This document shows, in pieces, positions 28,152-38,154 of a stretch of 46,821 nucleotides of DNA (its first letter is position 1; each line of letters opens with the position of its first letter). The position numbers were made by a program, and so were the translations under genes. The notes below the pieces were generated by a model that saw nothing but the letters and a program-made list of their open reading frames with translations, was not told where the DNA came from and made no database searches. Location of the stretch: contig CAIOLC010000302.1 in the NCBI GenBank assembly GCA_903859055.1, forward strand, positions 1 to 46,821, read 5' to 3'. The DNA is from an uncultured Chlorobiaceae bacterium (lineage in GTDB: Bacteria > Bacteroidota > Chlorobiia > Chlorobiales > Chlorobiaceae).

Positions 28152-29254
28152 TGCCGACACCAATGAGATATATCGACGAATATCGTGATCCCGGGCTTGC
28201 CCGGAAGCTGCTTGATGAGATTCGCAGAAAAGCCACCCGGCGCTGGACGATCATGGAGATATGCGGAGGCCAGACCCACTCAATTTTACGAAATGGTCTG
28301 GATCAATTGCTGCCGGAGAGCATCGAACTGGTGCATGGCCCCGGATGCCCGGTCTGCGTCACCCCCCTTGAATCCATTGAGAGGGCTCTTGCCATAGCCG
28401 CACGCGAAGAGGTGATTTTTACCAGTTTTGGGGATATGCTTCGGGTGCCTGGTAATGCAAAGGATCTCTTTATGGTGCGCAGCACCGGCGGGGATGTGCG
28501 CATTGTTTTTTCCCCACTCGATGCCCTGCAGATAGCCCGTGATAATCCGTCAAAAGAGGTTGTCTTTTTTGCTGTCGGGTTTGAAACCACGGCTCCCGCC
28601 AATGCCATGGCGGTCTGGCAGGCCGCGCGTGAAGGGAGAGAGAATTTCTCGGTTCTGGTGAGTCAGGTGATGGTACCACCAGCCATGCGGACCATTCTCT
28701 CTTCACCGGGGAACAGGGTTCAGGGTTTTCTTGCCGCAGGGCACGTTTGCGCGGTGATGGGCTATGAAGAGTATGAGCCCGTAGCCCGTGAGTTTCATGT
28801 GCCGATTGTCCCGACTGGTTTCGAGCCTGTTGACCTGCTTGCCGGGATTTTGAAAACCGTGGAGCTGCTGGAGGAGGGGAGGGCGGAGGTGGTCAATCGC
28901 TACGGCCGTGTTGTCAGCCGTGAAGGCAATCCTGTGGCGCGGGAGATTATGGCAAAAGTATTTGAGGTGATTGATCGTCCGTGGCGCGGGATTGGGATGA
29001 TTCCCGACAGCGGTCTCGGGCTCAGGGAGGCGTTTGCCCGTTTTGATGCCGAAAAAAAGTTTCATGTTTCCAATATCTGTGCCCGGGAGTCACCACTCTG
29101 TATGAGCGGGAGTGTGTTGCAGGGGATGCTGAAGCCCGACGGCTGTCCCGCCTTTGCGAAGGAGTGTACACCCGCGCATCCGCTTGGTGCCACCATGGTC
29201 TCCTCCGAGGGGGCCTGCGCCGCCTATTATAACTATCACACTACTGTATCATGA
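28148..29254 (+). CDS. hypD: Hydrogenase maturation protein HypD
   Basis: [60 protein letters not shown]; overlaps hypC by 4 nt. Confidence 0.97.
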   Translation: MMPTPMRYIDEYRDPGLARKLLDEIRRKATRRWTIMEICGGQTHSILRNGLDQLLPESIELVHGPGCPVCVTPLESIERALAIAAREEVIFTSFGDMLRVPGNAKDLFMVRSTGGDVRIVFSPLDALQIARDNPSKEVVFFAVGFETTAPANAMAVWQAAREGRENFSVLVSQVMVPPAMRTILSSPGNRVQGFLAAGHVCAVMGYEEYEPVAREFHVPIVPTGFEPVDLLAGILKTVELLEEGRAEVVNRYGRVVSREGNPVAREIMAKVFEVIDRPWRGIGMIPDSGLGLREAFARFDAEKKFHVSNICARESPLCMSGSVLQGMLKPDGCPAFAKECTPAHPLGATMVSSEGACAAYYNYHTTVS

Positions 29255-30297
29255 CAATCGCACCGACCTGTCCAACTCCCATTATGCAGCACGAAACTGT
29301 CCAGATGGCCCATGGCGCGGGGGGGCGGTTGTCGCAGGTGCTCATGCAGAGGGTTTTTATGCCGCACCTCTCCAACGCTTTTCTTGATCTGCTTGATGAT
29401 CAGGCAAAGCTTGATCTCCCGTCCGGACGAACCGCTTTTACCACCGATACCTACGTGGTGAGCCCGGTTTTTTTTCCTGGAGGTAACATCGGGGAGCTTG
29501 CCGTCAACGGTACCGTTAACGATCTGGCTGTGGGTGGTGCCAGGCCGCTCTATCTCAGTGCCGGGTTTGTGCTTGAAGAGGGGCTTCTGCTGGCGGAGCT
29601 CGAAACCATTGTCAGGAGTATGGCAGAGGCCGCCCGGCGAGCAGGGGTGATGATTGTGACCGGTGACACAAAAGTGGTTGGCAAGGGGCAGTGCGACAAA
29701 ATTTTCATCAACACATCGGGCATCGGTGTTATTCGGGAGGGAGTGAACCTCTCCTGTCGCAACCTGAAGGCGGGTGACAGCATTATCCTTTCAGGGACGG
29801 TGGGCGATCACGGGATGGCCATCATGACCTCGCGAGAGGGTCTCTCATTCCAGTCGAGGATAACCAGCGACTGTGCGGCGCTCAATGGTATGATTGCCTC
29901 CATGCTTGATGAGCAGCCTTGTGCCATCCATGCCATGCGCGACCCGACCAGGGGAGGGGTGGCCGCCACCCTGAATGAACTGGCAAGCTCCTCTTCTGTT
30001 GGTATTGAGATCACTGAGAAGACTATTCCGGTCAAACCCGACGTTCGGGGTGCCTGTGAGCTGCTCGGTATAGATCCCCTGCACGTGGCAAACGAAGGAA
30101 AACTTGTTGTGGCTGTGGCGGCCGACAACGCCAGAGAGGCGCTCGACCTGATTCGTAGCTTCGACCTTGGCCGGGATGCCGTCATTATTGGCTCGGTGGT
30201 TGACGATCATCCCGGTATGGTTGTTATGCGGACACTCTATGGCAGTCGGCGGATTATTGATCTTCCGCTTGGTGAGCAGTTGCCCCGGATTTGCTGA
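29251..30297 (+). CDS. hypE: Hydrogenase maturation protein HypE
   Basis: [62 protein letters not shown]-terminal PRIC. Confidence 0.97.
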   Translation: MTIAPTCPTPIMQHETVQMAHGAGGRLSQVLMQRVFMPHLSNAFLDLLDDQAKLDLPSGRTAFTTDTYVVSPVFFPGGNIGELAVNGTVNDLAVGGARPLYLSAGFVLEEGLLLAELETIVRSMAEAARRAGVMIVTGDTKVVGKGQCDKIFINTSGIGVIREGVNLSCRNLKAGDSIILSGTVGDHGMAIMTSREGLSFQSRITSDCAALNGMIASMLDEQPCAIHAMRDPTRGGVAATLNELASSSSVGIEITEKTIPVKPDVRGACELLGIDPLHVANEGKLVVAVAADNAREALDLIRSFDLGRDAVIIGSVVDDHPGMVVMRTLYGSRRIIDLPLGEQLPRIC

Positions 30298-30323
30298 ACG
30301 TTCCATGTTCAGCACCCTTTTTT
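30293..30323 (+). terminator. Probable intrinsic terminator of the hyp cluster
   Basis: GCTGAAC gttccat GTTCAGC followed by accctttttt, overlapping the hypE stop. Confidence 0.6.
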
Positions 30324-30383
30324 CAATGGCAGCTTCACGCTGCTTATATCGCGGGTTAATGCGAAAGAGTTACTGGAAAAAGT

Positions 30384-31126
30384 TTACTGTGTGCCGCAGG
30401 TTGGGCAGAAGCTGTCACGCTGGACTTTGATGGTGCGGATTTTCATGGTGAGGGTGTCGCAGGTGAGCAGGGTATTGGTGAGCGGGGTGCCAATGGAGAG
30501 AATATTTTTTATGGCTTCGGTGGCCTGGATTGAGCCGATGATGCCGGGTACGGCGCCAAGGGGGCCTTTGGGGATGGCGGCAGTGGGGGCACCCTCTTCG
30601 TGAAAGAGGCAGTGGTAGCAGGCGGTGGCACCGGGGTGGACAGTCATGGTCTGGCCCCGGAACTCCCGGATTCCCGCATGGGAGTAAGGTTTTGCTGTGT
30701 TGTGGCAGGCTGTATCTATCAGAAATTTTGAGTCGAAGTTGTCGGTGGCATCGACGATAAAGTCATAAGGCTCAAAAATTTCTGTTGCATTGTTGGCGGT
30801 GAGTCGAAAGGGGTAGAGGTTGAGCTTTATCTCAGGGTCAAGGGCAACAAGTATCTCCTTTGCAGAGGCCACCTTGTTTTGTCCGATAGAGTCGGTGGTA
30901 TGGAGAATCTGGCGCTGGGGTTGCTGAGATCGACCTTGTCGCCGTCCATGATTCCGATGGTGCCGATGCCTGCTGCGGCAAGATAAAAAGCAACAGGGGA
31001 TCCGAGCCCACCGGCACCGATGACCAGTACTTTTGCTTTGAGGAGCTTCTCCTGTCCCTCCTCGCCGATTTCGCTCAGGGAGAGGTGACGGGCATATCGT
31101 TCGCGCTGGTTGTTGTTCAGTGGCAT
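30384..31126 (-). pseudogene. thiF: ThiF/MoeB/HesA-family adenylyltransferase, frameshifted
   Basis: Two ORFs (30827-31126 and 30384-30872) form one ThiF-family protein; frame break near 30917-30921: DGDKVDLSN | [30 protein letters not shown]. Confidence 0.85.
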
Positions 31127-32256
31127 GGCTCTGCTTCAGGAGTTATTGGGGTGGCTGACCTGTCGGCTTCTCTTTCATGATGTATGGTGGCAGATGCTCC
31201 GTTATACGAGGGTTCCCAGTTTTTGAAGACCGGATCAATGTTCATTGCGCGCATTGCAGCACAAAACTCCCGGGCGGTGCGATCATCAGATATTTCAAAT
31301 TGTCCTTTCTCTCTCTGCTCTTCGCTCTCCCCCTCTTCGTTTTCACAATATCCACCGACAGTAGTCTTGCTCTCAACGCTCATTCTGGTAATTCCCAGCC
31401 CGGCCATACCGTCACGAAAGGTGGCACTCTCCCTTGTTGAGAGTACCAACTCTGTATCCGGGAGAGCAATGCGGAAGGCAAAGATGATTCTGGCAAGCAG
31501 GTGATCGTCCACCGGAAAGGGAGGCTCATAGCCGCCGGTCTGGGGCCTCATGCGCGGGAAGGAGAGGGAGAGGCCGGCTCGCCAGTACGTTCTACCGAGG
31601 TGGCGAAGGTGACGGTAGAGGCAGAGAGCATCCTCAACGGGATCGGAGAGGCCAAGCAGTACGCCAAGCCCAACGCTTTTTATTCCCCCTTCAAGGGCGC
31701 GTGCCGGAGTTTCGAGGCGGTCGATAAAATCTTTTTTGGGGCCCCAGCGGTGCAGCTCCTCGTATCGTTCCCGGTTGTAGGTCTCCTGGTAGATGGTGAT
31801 GCCGGTGCAGCCGCAGTCGGCCAGCCTCCGGTACTCGCTGACACTCATCGGGAAGGCCTCAACCGAGACACGTGGCATCTCCTCTGCAGCAATGGCAACG
31901 CTCCGGTGGAGATAGTCGAAATCGGCAGCAGCGGTGCGTTCGCCGGTGAGCAGCAAAACGTCGCTGATGCCAAGCTTTCTCATGGCGGCCAGTTCGCGGC
32001 GTATCTCCTCCGGTTCAAGACGGTGGCGCGGCGTTTTGCGGTCGGAGGCAAAGCCGCAGTAGGCGCAGCCGCTTGAGCAGTAGTTTGAGAGGTAGAGCGG
32101 AGCGTAAAGCGTCATGGTGCGTCCGAAACGGCGCAGGGTCATCGCTCTCGATTCGGCAGCCAGTGCTTCGAGCGAACGGGGTGATGCAGGCGCAAGCATG
32201 GCGGCCAGGGCCGCAGTGTCACGCGTGTCGGTAAGCCATTCCGGCAGAGCGTTCAT
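31117..32256 (-). CDS. thiH: 2-iminoacetate synthase ThiH (radical SAM)
   Basis: [46 protein letters not shown]. Confidence 0.95.
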   Translation of the reverse strand: MNALPEWLTDTRDTAALAAMLAPASPRSLEALAAESRAMTLRRFGRTMTLYAPLYLSNYCSSGCAYCGFASDRKTPRHRLEPEEIRRELAAMRKLGISDVLLLTGERTAAADFDYLHRSVAIAAEEMPRVSVEAFPMSVSEYRRLADCGCTGITIYQETYNRERYEELHRWGPKKDFIDRLETPARALEGGIKSVGLGVLLGLSDPVEDALCLYRHLRHLGRTYWRAGLSLSFPRMRPQTGGYEPPFPVDDHLLARIIFAFRIALPDTELVLSTRESATFRDGMAGLGITRMSVESKTTVGGYCENEEGESEEQREKGQFEISDDRTAREFCAAMRAMNIDPVFKNWEPSYNGASATIHHEREADRSATPITPEAEPCH

Positions 32257-33029
32257 CAGTAGGTTCCAAGAAAAGTGAGTGGGCTGGTTGCCACCGCAGA
32301 GCCGCTTTTCTCCATCAGTCCAGCCATGAATGCTTTTCTTCCCGCTGCAACGGCTTCGGCAAATGCCTCAGCCATGACAGGTGGGTTGCCTGCCGCCGCC
32401 ACAGCGCTGTTGACCAGTACCGCTTCGCATCCCATCTCCATGGCGTGTGCCGCTTCGGAAGGGGAGCGCAGCCCGGCATCGACGATCACCGGAATGGTGC
32501 TTTCCCGGATGATAATATTCAGCATTTCGGAGGTGGCAAGCCCCTGTCCGCTTCCGATGGCCGAACCAAGTGGCATCACCGATGCGCAGCCAACCTCCTC
32601 CAGCCGCTTGGCAAGCACCGGATCAGCGGCGATATAAGGCATCACCAGAAAGCCCTCCTTTGCCAGAATCCGGGCAGCCTCGAATGTTTCAATCGGGTCG
32701 GGCATCAGGTGCTGAGGATTCGGATGAATTTCGACCTTGATGAAGGGGCTCCCCGAGAGTTCCCTGGCAATATGTGCTGCACGTACTGCCTCCGCAGCGG
32801 TCGATGCGCCGGAGGTATTGGGCATGAGGGTGATTCCCTCAATGGCCGAAAGGGGGCCGAAGAGGTCATCTTCAGCCTGCTGGCGGTTGAAGCGGCGCAA
32901 CGCCACGGTGACCAGTTGTGCGCCTGAAGCCCTCACGGCTTCGAGCATCACCCGGGAGTTGCTGAATTTCCCGGTGCCGAGAATCAGGCGCGAAGAGAAA
33001 GTATAAGAGCCAAGCTTTAAAACGTCCAT
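32256..33029 (-). CDS. thiG: Thiazole synthase
   Basis: [75 protein letters not shown]. Confidence 0.97.
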   Translation of the reverse strand: MDVLKLGSYTFSSRLILGTGKFSNSRVMLEAVRASGAQLVTVALRRFNRQQAEDDLFGPLSAIEGITLMPNTSGASTAAEAVRAAHIARELSGSPFIKVEIHPNPQHLMPDPIETFEAARILAKEGFLVMPYIAADPVLAKRLEEVGCASVMPLGSAIGSGQGLATSEMLNIIIRESTIPVIVDAGLRSPSEAAHAMEMGCEAVLVNSAVAAAGNPPVMAEAFAEAVAAGRKAFMAGLMEKSGSAVATSPLTFLGTY

Positions 33030-33045
33030 AGTTTACAATAATCGG

Positions 33046-33258
33046 TTAACCACCACCGGCAAAGATAAGCAATTCAACGCGATCTCCTTGTTGAAGCTGG
33101 TGGGTAGAGCGGTTTTCGGGGCGGATGATCGCGTCATTAACCACCACCGCCACGCTTTTTCCGTCGGAGCCAAGGATCGAAAGCAGATCACCGACCGACG
33201 AATCGGGTGGAAGTGGCTGCTCTTCTCCGTTCAGTGCAATAGTAATTCTTTGTGACAT
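33046..33258 (-). CDS. thiS: Sulfur carrier protein ThiS
   Basis: 70-aa ubiquitin-like protein from ATG at 33258, ends LLIFAGGG; adjacent to thiG. Confidence 0.93.
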   Translation of the reverse strand: MSQRITIALNGEEQPLPPDSSVGDLLSILGSDGKSVAVVVNDAIIRPENRSTHQLQQGDRVELLIFAGGG

Positions 33259-33393
33259 TATTTTTATTATTTCTTTTGTCGTATCCCATAGGTGCAAGCC
33301 GTGATACATCCCCACAAACCCCACACCCATATCATTAACCATATCCTGCCATGTCGCTTACGACGTGGTTGGTACGCGATTCCGTGCATATAG

Positions 33394-33413
33394 GGGCACG
33401 ACATGTCGTGCCC
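33394..33413. repeat. Perfect 20-bp palindrome
   Basis: GGGCACGACATGTCGTGCCC directly abutting the stop codon at 33414. Confidence 0.75.
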
Positions 33414-34592
33414 TTACGGGGTTCCAAGGGCGTTCAGCAGATCAGCCTCCAGATCCTCGGCATTTTCCAGACCGACAGAGAGACGCACCAGATTGTCGGT
33501 GCATTTTCGCCGGTCACGCTCCGCTTGCGAAAGTGCCCAGAGCGTCATTTTTGCCGGGGAGGATATGAGCGACTCGACTCCGCCAAGGCTGTCGGCAAGC
33601 ACGAAAAGCTTGATGGTGGCGAGCAGCTTTTTCACCGCCGGAAGCCCCCCTTTCAGCGAGAATGTTACCATGCCGCCGAAACCGCTCATTTGCGTTTTTG
33701 CCAGCTCGTGCTGTGGGTGTGAAGCAAGGCCAGGGTAAAAAACCTGCTCCACCGCCGGATGGCCTTCAAGCATTTTGGCAAGGTGCATTGCGGTTGCCTC
33801 ATGCTCCTTCATGCGGATCTTCAGTGTTTTCAGGCCGCGCAGAATCAGCCAGCAGTCCCAGGGGCCGGGCACGGCTCCCGCAGCGCCCTGATAGTTTTTG
33901 ATCGCGGTGTGAATCGCCGTCTCTGATGTTATCACAGCGCCGCCGATAACGTCGCTGTGCCCACCGAGATATTTGGTGGTGCTGTGGACCACAATATCCG
34001 CCCCAAGCTCAAGGGGGCGCTGAAAATAGGGGCTGGCGAAGGTGTTGTCCACCGCCAGCAGAATGCCCCGCTCTTTGGCAAGCGAGGCAAGCGCCCGTAT
34101 GTCGCAAAGCTGAAGCAGCGGATTGCTTGGAGTCTCAATCCAGATCAGCTTCGTCGCCGGTGTGATGCAGGCTTCGTAGCTCTCCATGGATTCATTGTCG
34201 GTGTAGCTGGTGGTCACACCCCAGGGGCGCAGAAGCTGCTCAAAAATGCGATAGCTTCCACCGTAAATGTCGTTGCCCGCCACAATATGGTCGCCGGGTT
34301 TCAGCACCTGCAGAGCCGCCATGGTTGCCGCTACCCCGGAGCCAAAGGCAAGACCATACTTGCCATTTTCAAGCAGCGCAAGGCTCTCTTCAAGTGCTTT
34401 TCTCGTCGGGTTGCCAATTCGCGAATAGAAAAACTCACTCCGCTCGTCAAGGCTGTCGCGTCCAAACGTTGAGGTCTGATAGACAGGAACCGTGACGGAG
34501 CCTGTCTGCGGGTCAGGCGCTTGTCCGTCATGGATGGCAAGGGTTTCAAAGTGCATGGAGTGTGGTTTACTTTTCCGAAAAAATGAGGCCAA
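33414..34592 (-). CDS. PLP-dependent transsulfuration enzyme (cystathionine gamma-synthase/lyase family)
   Basis: YSRIGNPTRKALEESLALLENG, VDNTFASPYFQRPLELGADIVVHSTTKYLGGHSDVIGG. Confidence 0.92.
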   Translation of the reverse strand: MASFFRKSKPHSMHFETLAIHDGQAPDPQTGSVTVPVYQTSTFGRDSLDERSEFFYSRIGNPTRKALEESLALLENGKYGLAFGSGVAATMAALQVLKPGDHIVAGNDIYGGSYRIFEQLLRPWGVTTSYTDNESMESYEACITPATKLIWIETPSNPLLQLCDIRALASLAKERGILLAVDNTFASPYFQRPLELGADIVVHSTTKYLGGHSDVIGGAVITSETAIHTAIKNYQGAAGAVPGPWDCWLILRGLKTLKIRMKEHEATAMHLAKMLEGHPAVEQVFYPGLASHPQHELAKTQMSGFGGMVTFSLKGGLPAVKKLLATIKLFVLADSLGGVESLISSPAKMTLWALSQAERDRRKCTDNLVRLSVGLENAEDLEADLLNALGTP

Positions 34593-34670
34593 AGATAACC
34601 ATTATTATTTCTCATGCTCTCCAAAACGTCACGTTCACCAGGAAAACGTCACGTTTTGAAATGCACAGTG

Positions 34671-36581
34671 CTATCTCCGCTGAATATGGTTAATCACATC
34701 AGCAAGCCGGTCGATCTCATCTTTCGTGTTGTAGAAGGCCAGCGACGGGCGCACGGTGCCCTCAACGCCGAAGCGGCGCAATGATGGCTGGGTGCAGTGG
34801 TGGCCCGCACGGACGGCAATGCCTTCGCGGTCGAGCAGCTTGCCAACCTCTTCGTTGGGCAGAGTGTTCAGCACAAAGGAGAGCACGCCCACCTTGTTTC
34901 TTGCCGTACCAATCAGACGCAGGCCGGGAATGCGAATCAGCTTTTCGGTGCCGTACTCAGTCAGCTCGTGCTCGTATTGGGCAATGTTTTCAAGACCGAT
35001 TTTGCGCACGTAGTCGAGCGCGGCACCGAGGCCGATGGCATCGCCGATTGACGGGGTGCCAGCCTCAAATTTGGCCGGTGCCTCGTTATATACCGTCTCC
35101 TCAAAGCGCACATCCTTGATCATGTTGCCGCCACCCTGCCACGGGGGCATCACCTCCAGCAGCTCCTTTTTGCCATAGACCACGCCGATGCCGGTTGGTG
35201 CAAAAATCTTGTGGCCAGAAAAGACGAAGAAATCGGCATCAAGATCCTGCACGTTTACCGGGATATGCGCTACCGACTGGGCACCATCAATCAGCACCCG
35301 TGTGTCGTACCGCTTGGCCAGTTGAATCATCTCCTTGACTGGCAGAATAGTGCCAAGGCCGTTTGATGCCTGTGTCAGCGAGACAAGTTTCGTTCGTGGC
35401 CCAAGCAGTTTGGTGTACTCTTCGAGGATGATTTCGCCCCGATCGTTGACCGGTACCACCTTGATGCGTGCTCCCTTCTCCTGTGCGACCATCTGCCATG
35501 GCACAATATTGGCATGATGCTCAAGAATGGAGAGCACAATCTCATCGCCGGGCTGGAGAAACTTGCGTCCCCATGTTTGAGCCACCAGGTTTATCCCTTC
35601 GGTGGTGCCGCGGACATAGATAATTTCCGAGGTTGACCCTGCGCCGATAAACTGGCGAATCTTTTCGCGAGCCCCCTCATAAGCGTCGGTGGCGCGTGCC
35701 GCAAGCGTGTGCGCTCCCCGGTGGATATTGGAGTTGTCGGTAGCATAAAAGTGGGCGACCGCGTTAATGACGCTCAGCGGTTTCTGCGTTGTGGCAGCGT
35801 TGTCGAACCATGCAAGCTGTTTTCCGTGAATCTTTTGGTGTAAAACAGGAAAATCCTTGCGAATGGTGGCAACATCAAACCCCTCAGGCTGATGCACAGG
35901 CTGGCGTGGTTCGCGCAGAAAATAGTATGGCTCAGCCGGAGCGTCAGGGAGGCTGAAGGGCAGAGAGCTGCCGCCGGGCGTTTCGGGGCTGCCATTCGGC
36001 CAGGCTGGCGCTGGTGCCTTGCCGGGGAGTTCGGGGTGGGTGCCGATTGGGCTGTTCAATCCATACCCTGCAGGCGACTCTCCGCCACGAAGCGACTGAA
36101 AGACAAACTCCAGCACCGGATCGCCCTGTTGCTCAGTAAACTCCCTGTACAGCTTTTCGGCATAGCACTCACCCTCCGGCTGCGCTGGCAGTGAGCGGCG
36201 CAAAAATTTGTCGAAGCCGCCCGGGTTCTCTGTTTTTCCGGAATAGCTCTGTTCGTCAGTCAGCCTGTTGGCGTGGTGCTCCAGCGGTTCCGGCTCTTTT
36301 TCGGATGCCGTGGGCAAAAAATAGAAATCCTGCGCCGGCAACAGCGGAGCGGCGTTGGCGGGAGGCTCAGCACCATCCTGCGCCCCAGCATAAGGTACGC
36401 CATCAAACAGCGTCGTGGTTGCTGCTGATGGAGCTGTCGCTGCGTCGCTCTCGCTTCGCGGAACACTTCCGGCTTCCGGTGCTTCGTTAAACAGACGGCT
36501 CGCAAGCTGCGCAATAAAGGTGGGGTTCAGAGCGTCGCTCCCCTCTCCTGTAATGTTCGGATGTTGATATGCTTCTGGCAT
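34671..36581 (-). CDS. SufS-type cysteine desulfurase with long N-terminal extension; probable Family 2 encapsulin cargo
   Basis: SufS core FDNAATTQKP, ILEHHANIVPWQ, DGAQSVAHIPVNVQDLDADFFVFSGHKIFAPTGIGVVYG, RAGHHCTQPSLRRFG; preceded by a ~240-residue Pro/Ala/Glu-rich extension; directly downstream of an encapsulin gene. Confidence 0.92.
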   Translation of the reverse strand: MPEAYQHPNITGEGSDALNPTFIAQLASRLFNEAPEAGSVPRSESDAATAPSAATTTLFDGVPYAGAQDGAEPPANAAPLLPAQDFYFLPTASEKEPEPLEHHANRLTDEQSYSGKTENPGGFDKFLRRSLPAQPEGECYAEKLYREFTEQQGDPVLEFVFQSLRGGESPAGYGLNSPIGTHPELPGKAPAPAWPNGSPETPGGSSLPFSLPDAPAEPYYFLREPRQPVHQPEGFDVATIRKDFPVLHQKIHGKQLAWFDNAATTQKPLSVINAVAHFYATDNSNIHRGAHTLAARATDAYEGAREKIRQFIGAGSTSEIIYVRGTTEGINLVAQTWGRKFLQPGDEIVLSILEHHANIVPWQMVAQEKGARIKVVPVNDRGEIILEEYTKLLGPRTKLVSLTQASNGLGTILPVKEMIQLAKRYDTRVLIDGAQSVAHIPVNVQDLDADFFVFSGHKIFAPTGIGVVYGKKELLEVMPPWQGGGNMIKDVRFEETVYNEAPAKFEAGTPSIGDAIGLGAALDYVRKIGLENIAQYEHELTEYGTEKLIRIPGLRLIGTARNKVGVLSFVLNTLPNEEVGKLLDREGIAVRAGHHCTQPSLRRFGVEGTVRPSLAFYNTKDEIDRLADVINHIQRR

Positions 36582-36651
36582 AAAGGTACAGTGATAACCC
36601 ATTGCACTCATGGTCATGAGCTGCAATGGGCTGGTTGGTCAAAGAGCGATT

Positions 36652-38109
36652 CTATTTTACTTTTGTTCCCGATTTGCGATGCTCGTAATCGTGGTAGTAT
36701 CCCACTTCGACATTTTCGAGAATTGCAAGTGCATCGTCGGTCAACACCGCCAGCGACGAGTAAAGCGTCAGCAGATAGGAGGCGACACCAAGCTTGTCGA
36801 GCCCCATCAACCGTGCCGAAAGGCTTGGGCTGATTTCACCCGGAATTCCCGCCTGATGCAGACCAACCACACCCTGCTCATTTTCGCCGACACGGACAAG
36901 GATGATGTTGGTGGTGCCGTGGCCCGACTTGCTGTTTTTGTTGATCTCAAGTTTGTCGCTCGGAATCAGCGGTACGCCACGCCATGTCAACACCGGTGTT
37001 CCGAAGAGGTTGATGGTGGCAGGAGGCACGCCGCGCCAGGTGCATTCGCGCTCAAAAGCGGCGATGGCTTTGGGGTGCGCGATAAAGAAGGCCGGTTTTT
37101 TCCACACCTTGGTGAGCAAATCATCAAGATCATCCGGTGTCGGTGTGCCATACCGGGTGCTGATGCGCTGACCGGGATCGGCAGAGTAGAGCAGGCCAAA
37201 CTCTCTGTTATTGATAAACTCCCACTCCTGACGCTCCTTGATGCCCTCAATCGTCAAGCGCATCTGCTGCTCAATCTGGTTGAAGGGCTCGTTGTAGAGG
37301 TCGGAGACTCTGGTATGGACGCGGACGACCGTCTGGATAGCCTGCAGCGAATATTCCCTCGGTTTGTTGGAGTAATCGACATAGGTTTCAGGAATTTCAA
37401 CATCCTCTTCAAAGCCTGCAATCAGGTCGATATGTTTTTCGCCATGCTTGTTGACCGTTGAGCGGATTTTTAGGTACTCGGCAACCGCTGTCTGGAATGA
37501 ACCCTTGAGAGCGGGAAACTCTTTAAAGAGCTTTTCAATATCAACGCTGGAGAGGGAGAAAAACGATCCTGGTGTGATGGTGCGAATGGTGACGGAGGAT
37601 GGCTTCCCGGATACCAGCTCCTCTTCGCCATAGTACTCTCCCTCTGAAAGGAGGGCGATGCGCAGATCCTCACCATGCAGCCCCTTGCTGAGAATTTCAA
37701 CCTGGCCATGGGCAATAATAAAAATTTTGTGGCGGTCTTCGCCCTCAAGAAGCAGGGTGTTGCCCAGTTCAGCCTCTTCAAGCACAAATTTCTGGCTGAT
37801 GAGGTTGATGATGTCGTTGTCAAACGAGGCAAAAAGAGGGATACTTTTCAGTGCTTCAGGTCTGAAGGAGGCGATACCATCATGAAAGTCGATCCCGATA
37901 CGCTCTGGTTTCTGCAGCTCTATCTTTGTGCGGTTGACGCGGTAGGTGCCCGAAGAGACATGAACCCACGGGAGCAGCTTCAGCAGCCACCTCGGGGTTA
38001 TGGAGTTCATCTGGGGCGGCGTTTTGGTCGTATTGGCCAGATTTCTTGCAACGTGGGTCGTTACGCTACGCTGCAGGTGGCTGTTCGTTTCTGGTTGTGT
38101 GTTTGACAT
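36652..38109 (-). CDS. Family 2 encapsulin shell protein with internal cyclic-nucleotide-binding-like domain (2B type)
   Basis: HK97-like SrpI-type motifs (YSLQAIQTVVRVHTRVSDLYNEPFNQIEQQMRLTIEGIKERQEWEFINNREFGLLY, FIAHPKAIAAFERECTWRGVPPATINLFGTPVLTWRGVPLIPSDKL, LVRVGENEQGVVGLHQAGIPGEISPSLSARLMGLDKLGVASYLLTLYSSLAVLTDDALAILENVEV) with a cNMP-like insert; start set to ATG at 38109. Confidence 0.92.
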   Translation of the reverse strand: MSNTQPETNSHLQRSVTTHVARNLANTTKTPPQMNSITPRWLLKLLPWVHVSSGTYRVNRTKIELQKPERIGIDFHDGIASFRPEALKSIPLFASFDNDIINLISQKFVLEEAELGNTLLLEGEDRHKIFIIAHGQVEILSKGLHGEDLRIALLSEGEYYGEEELVSGKPSSVTIRTITPGSFFSLSSVDIEKLFKEFPALKGSFQTAVAEYLKIRSTVNKHGEKHIDLIAGFEEDVEIPETYVDYSNKPREYSLQAIQTVVRVHTRVSDLYNEPFNQIEQQMRLTIEGIKERQEWEFINNREFGLLYSADPGQRISTRYGTPTPDDLDDLLTKVWKKPAFFIAHPKAIAAFERECTWRGVPPATINLFGTPVLTWRGVPLIPSDKLEINKNSKSGHGTTNIILVRVGENEQGVVGLHQAGIPGEISPSLSARLMGLDKLGVASYLLTLYSSLAVLTDDALAILENVEVGYYHDYEHRKSGTKVK

Positions 38110-38154
38110 AGCAAATAATAATGTGTTAATGGTAATCAATAAACATGGTCCGTT

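Noticed and set aside
33259-33342. N-terminal 28-aa extension of ThiS in the ORF track
   Set aside because: ATG at 33258 gives a canonical 70-aa ThiS; the extension has no homology signal
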